64,000 bases of DNA, from assembly GCF_017874615.1 (NCBI RefSeq), contig NZ_JAGIKV010000001.1:372001-436000 (forward strand), written 5' to 3'. Shown one piece after another: positions 56,381 to 64,000 of the stretch (positions within the stretch are counted from its first letter, which is position 1; the number at the start of each line of letters is the position of its first letter). A program made the translations under genes and the position numbers. Origin of the DNA: Paenibacillus xylanexedens (GTDB lineage Bacteria; Bacillota; Bacilli; Paenibacillales; Paenibacillaceae). The notes under the pieces were generated by a model that searched no databases, was not told the origin of the DNA, and saw nothing but the letters and a program-made list of their open reading frames with translations.

Positions 56381-56752
56381 TTAGCTGGCAATCTTTCCAC
56401 CAGCCTTTTTAGCTTTGTAGTCGATATATGCTTTTTCAATGGATGCTCGGATCTCGTCACCAGTAACGGAGATGCCCAGCGACGCAAGTTTCTCACTCGC
56501 ATAAGTGTACGCCTCGCTCAGCTTTCGATCACCTTCATATGTTTTGTAGATTGTCTCAGCCCATGCGAATGCTTCAGCACCAATTTTGTGCAGCTTATCG
56601 CGGTCCTCAGTCGTTGTTTTCGCCTCGTAGTACGCCTTCGCTTTAACTTTAATTACATTAATAGCGCCGATGATTACAATCGCCACCAATCCAAACAGAG
56701 CATTTACGATCGTATCAATATAAGGCTTGGCATTTACCATAATGTCTTCCAT
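56381..56752 (-). CDS. Phage holin, LLH family
   Basis: A 123-residue lysis protein: one N-terminal hydrophobic helix (about 15-33; NALFGLVAIVIIGAINVI) and a long charged helical cytoplasmic part (KAKAYYEAKTTTEDRDKLHK...AIEKAYIDYKAKKAGGK). This matches LLH-type phage holins, which permeabilise the membrane so endolysin reaches the wall. AAGGAG is 8 nt before the ATG of MEDIMVN; a GTG three codons upstream lies in that site. It follows the amidase gene by 12 nt and is last in the operon. Confidence 0.85.
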   Translation of the reverse strand: MEDIMVNAKPYIDTIVNALFGLVAIVIIGAINVIKVKAKAYYEAKTTTEDRDKLHKIGAEAFAWAETIYKTYEGDRKLSEAYTYASEKLASLGISVTGDEIRASIEKAYIDYKAKKAGGKIAS

Positions 56753-56764
56753 GTCACTCACTCC

Positions 56765-57640
56765 TTAATTTTTAGGGTATATTTCTACTCTGCTTGGTGT
56801 CGTCTTATCCCAGAAGATGCGTGCGTCCAACAGCTTTGTCAGGTCACGGGCTGTCACATATCCCACCCCATCGATGTTCATGGTCTCTACCGCTTCACCG
56901 TTGATTGTTACTTTCCCTTTGGTATATCCGATGCGACCACCAATCAACTCACCGATCGGTCTGGATGGTACCCATGTTGTACCTTTGACGTTGTATCCGG
57001 TGTACGTCGAACCGGCAGCCGTATGAACGGTAACGCTCATTTCTGGGTACGGTGTGACTTTAACTGGTTCCTGTCCTGGTACCGTAGGGGCCTGAACATC
57101 GAACGGCACGCCCAGGTATTCGCAGATCCCTTGAGCAACTGCCAGTGCAACACGGTTCTGGAAGTCGTCTTGAAACAGTTTCTTTTCTTCCTCTGGATTG
57201 CTAATGAACCCAACCTCCAGCAGGACCGCGTCCATCTTGGTGTCACGGATCACTGCAAAGTTGCCATACCGTGCGCCGCGATCCTTGAAGCCTGTTGCTG
57301 CCAGCATGTGACGCTGAATTACTCCGGCCAGTGGCGCGCTTGTGGTGCGGTTATAGAATGTCTCCGTACCGTTGGCAGAAGATGACGCAGCGTTCGCATG
57401 AATGGAGATAAACAGATCTGCTGGCATCTTGTTGGCTACACTTACGCGCTCCTTGAGTTCCAAGAACACGTCAGTACGGCGTGTCAGGCTCACTTGCAGG
57501 TTCGGATTACCTTTCAACAATGCATCCAGTTTAATTGCCATGGTCAAGTTGAAGTCTTTCTCTTTCTTCCCTGTTGGCCCGATCGCTCCCGGGTCTTGAT
57601 TGCCGTGTCCAGCGTCAATGACTATTCGTTTTTTCGCCAT
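56765..57640 (-). CDS. Phage endolysin: N-acetylmuramoyl-L-alanine amidase
   Basis: A 291-residue Amidase_3-type zinc endolysin cutting the glycan-peptide bond. MAKKRIVIDAGHGNQDPGAI holds the first His, then FISIHANAASSSA and LLEVGFISNPEEEK (catalytic Glu). The C-terminal ~75 residues (GSTYTGYNVKGTTWVPSRPI...) are a copper-amine-oxidase-N-like binding domain. GGAGG lies 9 nt before this ATG. The same frame is open 123 codons further upstream without a stop, so a 414-residue fused product from 58009 is also possible. Confidence 0.88.
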   Translation of the reverse strand: MAKKRIVIDAGHGNQDPGAIGPTGKKEKDFNLTMAIKLDALLKGNPNLQVSLTRRTDVFLELKERVSVANKMPADLFISIHANAASSSANGTETFYNRTTSAPLAGVIQRHMLAATGFKDRGARYGNFAVIRDTKMDAVLLEVGFISNPEEEKKLFQDDFQNRVALAVAQGICEYLGVPFDVQAPTVPGQEPVKVTPYPEMSVTVHTAAGSTYTGYNVKGTTWVPSRPIGELIGGRIGYTKGKVTINGEAVETMNIDGVGYVTARDLTKLLDARIFWDKTTPSRVEIYPKN

Positions 57641-57773
57641 CTTTGAGTACCTCCGTATGGTGTATTTGTTTGCAAGCTGGGCATAAGTAGTAATCGCCCA
57701 GGATGATAAGTAGAATCTGCTTGATAGACTCGCTGTAGCTTGCGGTTTTTCGCTTGAAATAGTCGCAGTCCAT
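57615..57773 (-). CDS. 52-residue phage protein in an overlapping frame
   Basis: An open frame shifted relative to both the amidase and the ORF upstream: MDCDYFKRKTASYSESIKQI, then a CPACKQIH zinc-ribbon-like pair and EVLKDGEKTNSH. It overlaps the amidase start by 26 nt, a common phage packing. The CxxC and the composition suggest it is real. A site (TTGGAG) is only 2 nt before the ATG, so translation may be coupled. Confidence 0.5.
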   Translation of the reverse strand: MDCDYFKRKTASYSESIKQILLIILGDYYLCPACKQIHHTEVLKDGEKTNSH

Positions 57774-58009
57774 GGCTCCAATCCCATTCCTCTCATAATG
57801 ATCTCCTGATTACGCATAATGACGATTTGGTTCGCCATGTACGCCTTGATTTCGTTGTCATCCTGGAACATCCAAGGCAGGAACTTCCGCAGCTGAGCCT
57901 TCATTTTTCGCTGTTTTAGGATCAAAAAAACGACCGCACCCAATGAGCTTAGGGTCAGGCCGTTCTTGAACAAGGTGTGCATGGTGTCGATTATGAAGTC
58001 GTATAGCAT
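57641..58009 (-). other. Membrane-helix ORF in frame with, and open into, the amidase
   Basis: An ATG at 58009 with GGAG 8 nt upstream begins a phage-type small protein: MLYDFIIDTMHTLFKNGLTL, a hydrophobic helix (about 17-32), then RKFLPWMFQDDNEIKAYMAN. Its frame runs without stop through the 52-residue gene's region into the amidase. Either the two proteins are separate with loss of an intervening stop, or a membrane-anchored endolysin is made. Confidence 0.55.
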
Positions 58010-58130
58010 CGTCCACTCTCCGATAGAGCAGTTTATCTCTTACTTCTGGTCCACAGAATATTGATACGAGGTGCAGGGTGTCATCTGATACGACCGACTC
58101 CTGATACTCGTCCTCATCCATTTCGATCAT
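57858..58130 (-). CDS. Small phage protein, unrecognised
   Basis: A 90-residue acidic ORF: MIEMDEDEYQESVVSDDTLH, then VRDKLLYRRVDDAIRLHNRH and a Pro/Lys-rich tail. GAGGTG lies 5 nt before its ATG. The second half overlaps the membrane-helix ORF by ~150 nt in another frame, so the true protein may be shorter. Position between the large virion gene and the lysis genes matches the small tail-proximal ORFs seen in Gram-positive phages. Confidence 0.55.
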   Translation of the reverse strand: MIEMDEDEYQESVVSDDTLHLVSIFCGPEVRDKLLYRRVDDAIRLHNRHHAHLVQERPDPKLIGCGRFFDPKTAKNEGSAAEVPALDVPG

Positions 58131-58145
58131 ATTTTCACCTCAAAT

Positions 58146-58179
58146 AGTAAAAGGACCCGGGATGCTTTCCCTGGGTCCT
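58146..58179 (-). terminator. Terminator after the large polyvalent-protein gene
   Basis: Minus strand: AGGACCC-AGGG and CCC-GGGTCCT pair around a 7-nt loop, followed by TTTTACTATTT. It divides virion and lysis transcripts, probably leaky. Confidence 0.8.
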
Positions 58180-58239
58180 AACGGGTGTATGCTGTTACGT
58201 GGTGTACCTCTATTTTACCACATCTAACACGGGAATAAA

Positions 58240-61200
58240 CTACTTTTGCATAGTGTTTCGCGATATTTCATTACGTTGTGTAAGCAGAGGTTCAATCTGA
58301 TCACGCTTCTGTTTGGCGGTCAGATTTACATCACCCTCGATGGTCCGGATCTGCTTGTTGATCTTGCTCATCATGTCTGCTGCATTCTCCAGTTGTTTAA
58401 GCTCAAGCGCCTTATCAAACGTAGTGCCGTTCAGTTTGGCTGATGCTTTCTCTTTGGATAGCTTATCCTTACGGGTGTAGAGCTTATCTGTGCCTTTTGT
58501 AGATTGCAACGGATCGACCAAGAACGCTTTTGCAAACGGCTTCTGTTCAAGGCGTTTCTCTGGGCTTGCCGGACGGTCAACAGCGCCGACGCCTTTGAGG
58601 ATGGTATCGATAGCCGACGTTGCGTATGTTCCGAGTCCAGCTGTTAGTCCCTGAATTGTGTTGTCCATGATCCGTGGTGAGGAGAAGTTTTTCATCGGAC
58701 CCTTTCCTCCTGTCACATCCGACACTAGGCCTGCCAACAATTTTGCTACCTCAGTCGTCCGAACAGGGTCGTATTGATCTTTGTAGGCTAATCCTTGCTC
58801 ACGTTGAGGTATGATTGGTCCTTCTCTAAAGGAAGAATAGTTTGCTACACCTTCCATAAATGGTAGAAGGCCTGTTATTTGAATAGGGATTGCAGAATCA
58901 CTTAATGTTCTTCTAAAAAAGCCATCCAAGGCATCCGGATCATTTTCAGCATACTTTTGAAGAACTCGTTCAGGTAGATTAGCAAATAATGGGGCGATAT
59001 CAAAAGGCTTAGGAATACGTGCAACCATATCTGTACCAGGTATAGATATCAACCAGAATGTATCTTTCATCCAGTCTGGAGCATCGGAAATGGTTTGTTT
59101 CTGTGTTTCGCTTGAAAAACGTCTATTGGCTTCGAAAATAGCTATAGTAGGTAAAGTGGTAGCTACAAACATCCGCGTAATTGTGCCAAACGGATTTTCT
59201 TTAATTGATCTAATTAATTTAGCCTTACCTTGTATATTCGCATTCAAGAACGCCGTTACTTTATTCCATTGTCGCACGCTTGCTCCAGCACGAGCAAAGT
59301 CCATCAAATCTCGCGATCGATACGCAGCTTCCTGAGGACTCGTTCCTTTGCGGAGGGCTGCCCGGTACTCACCAACCTTTGTGGCAGCTTCGGTAGTATC
59401 AGTAATTGAACGCAACACATTGATCAAGGATTTACCCGATAAAACATTTACAAATTTCTTGCTTGGTTTCTCCTTCAATACCGACTCAAGCGCTTTTTTA
59501 TGGACGTTTCGATCCATTGATAGTACATTTCCGTACCCTCCCAGATCATTAATCCAGCCTTTGTACAGGTCGCCTTTCTTGATTGTCTGTGCAAGTCCTG
59601 CCACGAAATCCAATGGTGTAAATCCACTTTGACTTGTTACAAATGCTTGTAGAACGTCCCGCATTGGGTTACGTAGAGAGAATTCCGGGGTCAATGTTGC
59701 ACCTGACCGAAGCAAGTTTGCTGGCTTGGACAGGAAGTTTATTAGCATGTTGGAAGACTCCTTGTCAAGATTAAGCATAGCCCGGTACACCTCTGGCTCC
59801 ACCTCATACTTAACGTTCTCCCCGTTCACCCTAACGTTGACCACGTTTTTACTGCCAACCTTCTCGTCCGGGTCCAAACGCCGGATGAAGTTCGCTTCTG
59901 TATCGATGTCAGACAGGCGTTTCAACTGAGAAGCTACCTTATTCCGTTCAGCTGCATTCGTGCTCTGGAAGATGTTCTTCACCATATTAATCAATGGATC
60001 ATCTACGTTTCTTTCCGAGCCTTTCAGCGTCTTGATCGGACTGGCCACGTTTGCTAGAGCCTGTGACAAACTGCCACCGAATCCCTCCGCTGTTTCATCA
60101 AAAGCCCGGAACATTGGGATGTAGTTCTTCCAGCGATCAGCAAGCACATCAGCAAGTTGCTGGCTCACCACGCCGCTGTCTACCAGTTCCTTCATCATAT
60201 CTTTGTTCAGCTGCACTAATCCTTGCCGAGCTGCTTCCAGTTCGGTGTTTTCGTACTTCCGGATTACCGCTGCAATCTCTGCATTGGTGAATCCTGATTT
60301 CATTTCTGCCGCGTTGATATCACGAGCGTGCACAGCAACTGCATAGTCACCCAGTTCATCAGCAGAGTAACCCGCTTTCTCAGCTTGGTTAATGATCGGT
60401 GCTAGTTTATCCTTGACCACTTGGTTGGCTTTCTCCGGGGTCCCCTTAAACATACGAGCCATCTTATAGATACTATTCTCTGCGCTGTCCACCTTGCCTG
60501 TAACACGCTTCTCCAGCCCTTCAAGCGGTGCAGTCTCATCTACAAACTGAGTACGCACCCGTTCCCATTTTTTCTCGAATGATGTGGTCTTCTTCTTGCG
60601 GCTACCTCTGCTTACTTTACCGCTGAAAGTCTCCGCATTGCCTGTACCACTTTCATTAAACGCCTTTGCCGCCTGGCCTTCTTTGGTGGCAAGTCGTTCC
60701 TGTCTCCGCAATTCTTCCTTGGCTTGCTGATATACTTTCTCTGCACTCGGTCGGAACTGTTCGCCCAGATCCTTGACCATTTCCTCTGTCCAGTCGCTGA
60801 ACTTGATCGTCCCTTTACCCATCTTGGCAGCGCCGATAATGGCGTAGTCGCCCCACTCTGGCAGTGGATTGGAGTTGAGGTTACCCCTGCGCTTGGCGAT
60901 ACGTTCACGAGCCGCTTTTTCGGCTGAATCCAGCATGTCATACACACGGTCACGTACACGTGATTTTTGCACAGCATCCACCACTTGCGCCGCTTCTTGC
61001 TCTACACGGTTCAATGTTGGTGTTGGTTCGGGTGTGATCGGAGCAGAAGTTTCACGTCCTGGACGGGATTTAAGGAAGTCGTCCGGAGCAGCAGGTGCTT
61101 GTTGGCTTGACTGGAACCTGCGTACCGCTTCAGTCCTTGGATTCACCGTCTGTGGGCTGATATTCGTTGCAGTATCAACTGGCTTGATCGGTTGTTGCTG

Positions 61201-62313
61201 TGGTGTCACTGTGTCAGGCACAACGGATGCTTGCCGTGCTGCGGGTGTTGGTACATCCATCTGAGCTGGTAATGTATCAGGTGTACGCTGAGCGGCACTC
61301 ACAGGCGGATCGTTGATGTCCAATCTCTGTGATGGAGTAGCTGGTTCGCTTAACGGCTGGCCCGTTGTTTCCGGTAGACGCGCTCCTTTGGATTTGGAAA
61401 GTAACGACCGGATACCTGCGCCAGCTCCTGCAATGAGCAAGTCACCAGCTCCGCCCAGACCAGCACCGAGAGCAGCGTTTGTGAGTACCTGTTGGTTGCT
61501 GTTTTGTCCCTGAATCAACCCCATAGCTGTATTGCTCACAGCACCCGTACCAGCGCCACGGATAGCCGTTTCTGCCACTCTGTTTGCGGTGTTCGGGCTA
61601 ATGCGTGGCAGCACCTTGCCTATACCACCACCGACCACGTTCGTCAGGCTGTTCCCGGCACGTGTTGCCATCAATCCGTTGGCCGCTTTCCATGGAGCGG
61701 TGATCAAGTTGCCACCGCCCGATGGATTAAATCCTGCGCCAAGCACACCGCCGGCAATACCTGTGATATCGGCCACTCTATCCGCTGTAGCATTGCCTGT
61801 AGATCCAGGAGCCATTGACGGACCACCAAGCAGCATGCCGCCGCCTGTACCAACTGCCCGAGTAACGAAACCACCCACGGGATTACCGTAGGTGAGATCA
61901 TTCATCAGGTTAGAGAACGGTGATACAAAGTTGGCGAATCTGCTCTTGGACGCACTGTCTGCTATCTTCTGTTTGTTTATTTCATACTGACTCGGCTGTG
62001 GCGGGATAGGCGATGGATTAACGCCTGTTGCTTGCTGGTACGTATTGATTGCCTGCGGATTACCTGCAAGTGATCTGCCCAACGTCGAATTCATGTAAAT
62101 GTCTGAACCGGGTTGAGTAAGCGCAGGCGGCAAGGTTGACTTCAATTCAGACATGGATCTCTGGTTGGCAATGTACCTGTTAACAGCTTCTGTACGTGGA
62201 TTGACATATGTTTTTGGTTGATTCTGGTTTAACGTACCATTAAGCGCGGATTCCCGAATCTGTAGCGCCTTTTTGCGCTGCTCCTCTGAAAATTGTTCAA
62301 GCCTTGTCGCCAT
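58240..62313 (-). CDS. 1357-residue phage polyvalent-type protein (LPD38-like C-terminus)
   Basis: A giant multidomain protein. The N-terminal ~340 residues are low-complexity and Gly/Ala-rich with hydrophobic stretches (for example GGVLGAGFNPSGGGNLI). A Pro/Thr/Gln linker (about 345-480) is followed by helical, highly charged central domains. The region about 1010-1110 (TEAATKVGEYRAALRKGTSP, then DLMDFARAGASVRQWNKVTA) resembles the LPD38 domain of phage polyvalent proteins. NPRTEAVNRYIANQ (about 38) is repeated as NPRTEAVRRFQSSQ (about 390). Such proteins are packaged and injected with DNA. AAGGAGG precedes the ATG. Confidence 0.75.
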   Translation of the reverse strand: MATRLEQFSEEQRKKALQIRESALNGTLNQNQPKTYVNPRTEAVNRYIANQRSMSELKSTLPPALTQPGSDIYMNSTLGRSLAGNPQAINTYQQATGVNPSPIPPQPSQYEINKQKIADSASKSRFANFVSPFSNLMNDLTYGNPVGGFVTRAVGTGGGMLLGGPSMAPGSTGNATADRVADITGIAGGVLGAGFNPSGGGNLITAPWKAANGLMATRAGNSLTNVVGGGIGKVLPRISPNTANRVAETAIRGAGTGAVSNTAMGLIQGQNSNQQVLTNAALGAGLGGAGDLLIAGAGAGIRSLLSKSKGARLPETTGQPLSEPATPSQRLDINDPPVSAAQRTPDTLPAQMDVPTPAARQASVVPDTVTPQQQPIKPVDTATNISPQTVNPRTEAVRRFQSSQQAPAAPDDFLKSRPGRETSAPITPEPTPTLNRVEQEAAQVVDAVQKSRVRDRVYDMLDSAEKAARERIAKRRGNLNSNPLPEWGDYAIIGAAKMGKGTIKFSDWTEEMVKDLGEQFRPSAEKVYQQAKEELRRQERLATKEGQAAKAFNESGTGNAETFSGKVSRGSRKKKTTSFEKKWERVRTQFVDETAPLEGLEKRVTGKVDSAENSIYKMARMFKGTPEKANQVVKDKLAPIINQAEKAGYSADELGDYAVAVHARDINAAEMKSGFTNAEIAAVIRKYENTELEAARQGLVQLNKDMMKELVDSGVVSQQLADVLADRWKNYIPMFRAFDETAEGFGGSLSQALANVASPIKTLKGSERNVDDPLINMVKNIFQSTNAAERNKVASQLKRLSDIDTEANFIRRLDPDEKVGSKNVVNVRVNGENVKYEVEPEVYRAMLNLDKESSNMLINFLSKPANLLRSGATLTPEFSLRNPMRDVLQAFVTSQSGFTPLDFVAGLAQTIKKGDLYKGWINDLGGYGNVLSMDRNVHKKALESVLKEKPSKKFVNVLSGKSLINVLRSITDTTEAATKVGEYRAALRKGTSPQEAAYRSRDLMDFARAGASVRQWNKVTAFLNANIQGKAKLIRSIKENPFGTITRMFVATTLPTIAIFEANRRFSSETQKQTISDAPDWMKDTFWLISIPGTDMVARIPKPFDIAPLFANLPERVLQKYAENDPDALDGFFRRTLSDSAIPIQITGLLPFMEGVANYSSFREGPIIPQREQGLAYKDQYDPVRTTEVAKLLAGLVSDVTGGKGPMKNFSSPRIMDNTIQGLTAGLGTYATSAIDTILKGVGAVDRPASPEKRLEQKPFAKAFLVDPLQSTKGTDKLYTRKDKLSKEKASAKLNGTTFDKALELKQLENAADMMSKINKQIRTIEGDVNLTAKQKRDQIEPLLTQRNEISRNTMQK

Positions 62314-62325
62314 GCGTCTACCTCC

Positions 62326-62730
62326 TTAGTACCATTTCTTTTTATCCCAATGTTGTAAAGCTTTGACCGGATCTCCGTAACGACTTTCTATATACTTAAT
62401 GCCCGCAACAGCTTGTTGGTAGGGATCATTCCAATTCACTGAGTTGCCACCGTAATTCTTGCGAGTCATGTCCAGGAACTGAAATAACCCCGCTGCAGAA
62501 GATTTGGGATTCTTAGCATTCGAGTTAAAGCTAGATTCACGAGCAACCAACTCCAGGGTAGGTTGCAGCCAGCTATCAGGCTTACCTGCAGCTTTAAGTG
62601 CACTACTTACTGCACTGCTGGCCGTGGCGTAATTATTAGGGTTTGCTGCTGCATCCTTGGTCGCTTTGTAGTAATTATTGTAACTTAGCGCCCCACCAGT
62701 CCCGTTGGATGTGGGGCTGGCTACTTTCCC
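62326..62730 (-). CDS. Lytic transglycosylase (SLT) domain reached by -1 frameshift
   Basis: The frame 62724-62326 encodes ~132 residues: a linker (SPTSNGTGGALSYNNYYKAT), then an SLT/goose-lysozyme-like domain with catalytic Glu in ELVARESSFNSNA, SSAAGLFQFLD, and AGIKYIESRYGDPVKALQHW. No ATG/GTG/TTG lies in frame upstream of the catalytic region (the only TTG, 62550, would clip it). The preceding virion gene can shift into this frame at GGGAAAG (62724-62730). I therefore read this as the C-terminal part of a frameshift fusion that degrades peptidoglycan during DNA entry. Confidence 0.8.
   Translation of the reverse strand, partial: GKVASPTSNGTGGALSYNNYYKATKDAAANPNNYATASSAVSSALKAAGKPDSWLQPTLELVARESSFNSNAKNPKSSAAGLFQFLDMTRKNYGGNSVNWNDPYQQAVAGIKYIESRYGDPVKALQHWDKKKWY
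62690..62730 (-). promoter_or_regulatory. Programmed -1 ribosomal frameshift signal
   Basis: Slippery heptamer G-GGA-AAG (62724-62730) in the frame of the virion gene, immediately followed by TAG. After a 6-nt spacer comes a GC-rich 7-bp stem GCCCCAC/GTGGGGC (arms 62711-62717 and 62690-62696, 14-nt loop). This is a textbook X-XXY-YYZ plus stimulator. It fuses the virion protein to the transglycosylase frame. Confidence 0.75.
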
Positions 62731-64000
62731 GCAGTGTTTGCCCCTGTTGGAGTTGGTGTTGTGATGTATTTCTTATCAAACTCTTGTATCTCTTTCGTGG
62801 TCAGCCCCATGGACAGCATAACTTGGTCATCTTGCCCCTGTGGCAAACCGTATCCAGCGACTTGCTGATAAATCTGTTCTCGGGTTGTTGAATCTTTCGG
62901 TGCGGCATATTTCTCTGTGGTCGGATCGATGTATTGTGACTGTAATGCACTCAATACTTGATTAGCATTCATGCCGCTATACTCAGCCGGTTGCGTGTTG
63001 CCAAGTCCCAGCCAAGCACGACTGTTCTCATCCTGACTGATCGCCGTCATAGCATTGCGATAAGCATTTTCATCCTGACGTTTTAACTCATCCATTGCGT
63101 AGTTCATGCCGAATTGATCTGCGTTTTGTTGGAACTGCGCTCCCCATTGGCTATCTGCCACTGCATCACGAGCTTTGGCGTATGCAAATTGTTCTGCGCG
63201 GAATGCATTGTCAACGCCTACCTGTTGTTGGTTGAATGCTTGGTTCTGTCCCGCCAGACTAAGTGGTGCATTTGGATTAGCCGCCTGACGTGCAAGTCCT
63301 GTCCAATCGTTCTGCGGTGTGATGATACGTCCTGATGCATCCATATACATGCCAGCTGCGGCTAAATTTGCCTGTTTGTTGCCCAGATCCACCTGTTGCC
63401 CAGCTAATGTGCGAATACCTGGATTAGCTTGTGCAGCAGTAGAACGACTTACATTAGCACCATATTGACTTGCGTCTATGCCCATACCCGTCAATTGGTT
63501 ACGAATAAAGTCAGCTTGTTTACTTAGCGCCGATCGATCCTCTGCCGTAATCCCTTTCGTCTCTGCCTGTTCCTTGAGACTAAGAAGGTTATTGATTGCA
63601 TCTCGCGCTTCAGTCGGAAGGTAGTTTCCAGTAACCTGCGCTTCCTGCAACGGATTCTGGAAGTACTCCTGATTTTGTAGCCCGTATTGGTTTGTGAGGT
63701 TTCCAATCGCGTCCTGACCCACACCATAATTCATTTGCTGTACCTGTAGATCCCGATTCGCATCATCGTTATAACGCTGGTACGCCTGTTGCATCAGCTG
63801 TGGTACGAGGTTATTGGAGATGCTCTCCATGGCGCTGTTGCCAAGGTTATTTGCTACCGTTTCGCTCCAGGAAGATTTTCCTTGGCCTGTTGCCCGTAAC
63901 CCTGCATTCGTGTCCGCCTGCTGGTTCATGACGTTCTTTTTCGCTTCAGCCAACTGCGCTTGGTATGCAGGGTCAGTGTTTTGGTCATATGAGAAGGCAT
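62721..64000 (-). CDS. Phage virion (internal/ejection-type) protein, 5' end beyond the window
   Basis: The frame is open to the window edge (… AFSYDQNTDPAYQAQLAEAK), so the N-terminus is missing; at least ~425 residues are present. It is Gln/Asn/Ala-rich and helical (NNLVPQLMQQAYQRYNDDAN, then REQIYQQVAGYGLPQGQDDQ), resembling internal core or tail-tip proteins of podovirus-like phages. Zero-frame translation stops at TAG after ANTAGK. A -1 shift at the same point adds an SLT domain. No secretion signal is present. The gene lies directly upstream of the giant polyvalent gene. Confidence 0.7.
   Translation of the reverse strand, partial: AFSYDQNTDPAYQAQLAEAKKNVMNQQADTNAGLRATGQGKSSWSETVANNLGNSAMESISNNLVPQLMQQAYQRYNDDANRDLQVQQMNYGVGQDAIGNLTNQYGLQNQEYFQNPLQEAQVTGNYLPTEARDAINNLLSLKEQAETKGITAEDRSALSKQADFIRNQLTGMGIDASQYGANVSRSTAAQANPGIRTLAGQQVDLGNKQANLAAAGMYMDASGRIITPQNDWTGLARQAANPNAPLSLAGQNQAFNQQQVGVDNAFRAEQFAYAKARDAVADSQWGAQFQQNADQFGMNYAMDELKRQDENAYRNAMTAISQDENSRAWLGLGNTQPAEYSGMNANQVLSALQSQYIDPTTEKYAAPKDSTTREQIYQQVAGYGLPQGQDDQVMLSMGLTTKEIQEFDKKYITTPTPTGANTAGK

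Larger units (their letters stand above)
56170..64000 (-). mobile_element. Prophage, late/lysis end (continues beyond the window)
   Basis: From about 56.2 kb all genes run on the minus strand and are phage-type: a virion protein with frameshift-linked transglycosylase, a very large polyvalent-type protein, small overlapping lysis genes, an amidase and an LLH holin, then a terminator. The left border falls where the GH30 gene is cut. Gene density and overlaps are higher than in the host part. Integrase and structural genes must lie beyond the right edge. The exact attachment core cannot be fixed without the other junction. Confidence 0.8.

Noticed and set aside
56309-57385. 358-codon plus-strand open frame across the holin and amidase
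   Set aside because: Opposite to phage lysis genes with clear domains; low-complexity product.

Overview
The window reads as Gram-positive Bacillota chromosome, most probably Paenibacillus. Evidence: strong AGGAGG-type ribosome binding sites, frequent TTG/GTG starts, hairpin-plus-T-run terminators, a plant-polymer-degrading gene set (PL1 pectate lyase, GH42, two GH1, GH30-lectin, expansin), LicT-type antitermination and CcpA-like cre sites. I saw no rRNA, tRNA, CRISPR array or insertion sequence.

Layout. 0-6.5 kb: the 3' end of an alkaline phosphatase, a VOC protein, a GNAT-like protein, a chemotaxis receptor and a secreted pectate lyase. 5.6-8.7 kb: an AraC regulator divergent from a GH42 beta-galactosidase. 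8.7-13.2 kb: an ECF sigma/anti-sigma pair and a five-gene run of small cytoplasmic proteins including an SMI1/KNR4 member. 13.3-16.9 kb: PilZ, a nucleobase permease, an ankyrin protein and a LysR regulator. 16.9-23.4 kb: a beta-glucoside locus (two 6-phospho-beta-glucosidases, LicT antiterminator, PTS IIBCA) with a ribonucleic antiterminator (RAT)/terminator switch before every gene. 23.7-26.5 kb: a SUFU-domain protein, a GAF-LuxR regulator and a lipoprotein. 26.6-33.4 kb: a peptide-type ABC transporter whose binding protein is circularly permuted and whose two permeases carry long N-terminal extensions. 33.4-43 kb: accessory and metabolic genes, including an SOS-box small protein, an AT-rich UMP-kinase paralogue behind a leader-peptide attenuator, and an expansin. 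43-54.4 kb: a khtTU-like K+/H+ antiporter operon with a Gre-like factor and a 24-codon upstream ORF, glutamate dehydrogenase, diaminopimelate dehydrogenase, exonuclease III and a SolA-like oxidase that seems to start at ATT. 54.5-56.17 kb: a GH30-lectin gene that has lost its 5' end.

56.2-64 kb is the lysis/late end of a prophage, all on the minus strand and running off the window: a virion protein with a -1 frameshift signal leading into a lytic transglycosylase domain, a 1357-residue polyvalent-type protein, small lysis genes, an amidase and a holin. Its border coincides with the truncation of the GH30 gene, so I infer that the phage integrated inside that gene.

The most unusual items are the circularly permuted solute-binding protein, the phage frameshift cassette, the leader-peptide attenuator in front of the extra UMP kinase, the prophage-split GH30 gene and the SOS-box small gene. 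All calls are from reading the sequence; no database search or folding program was run.
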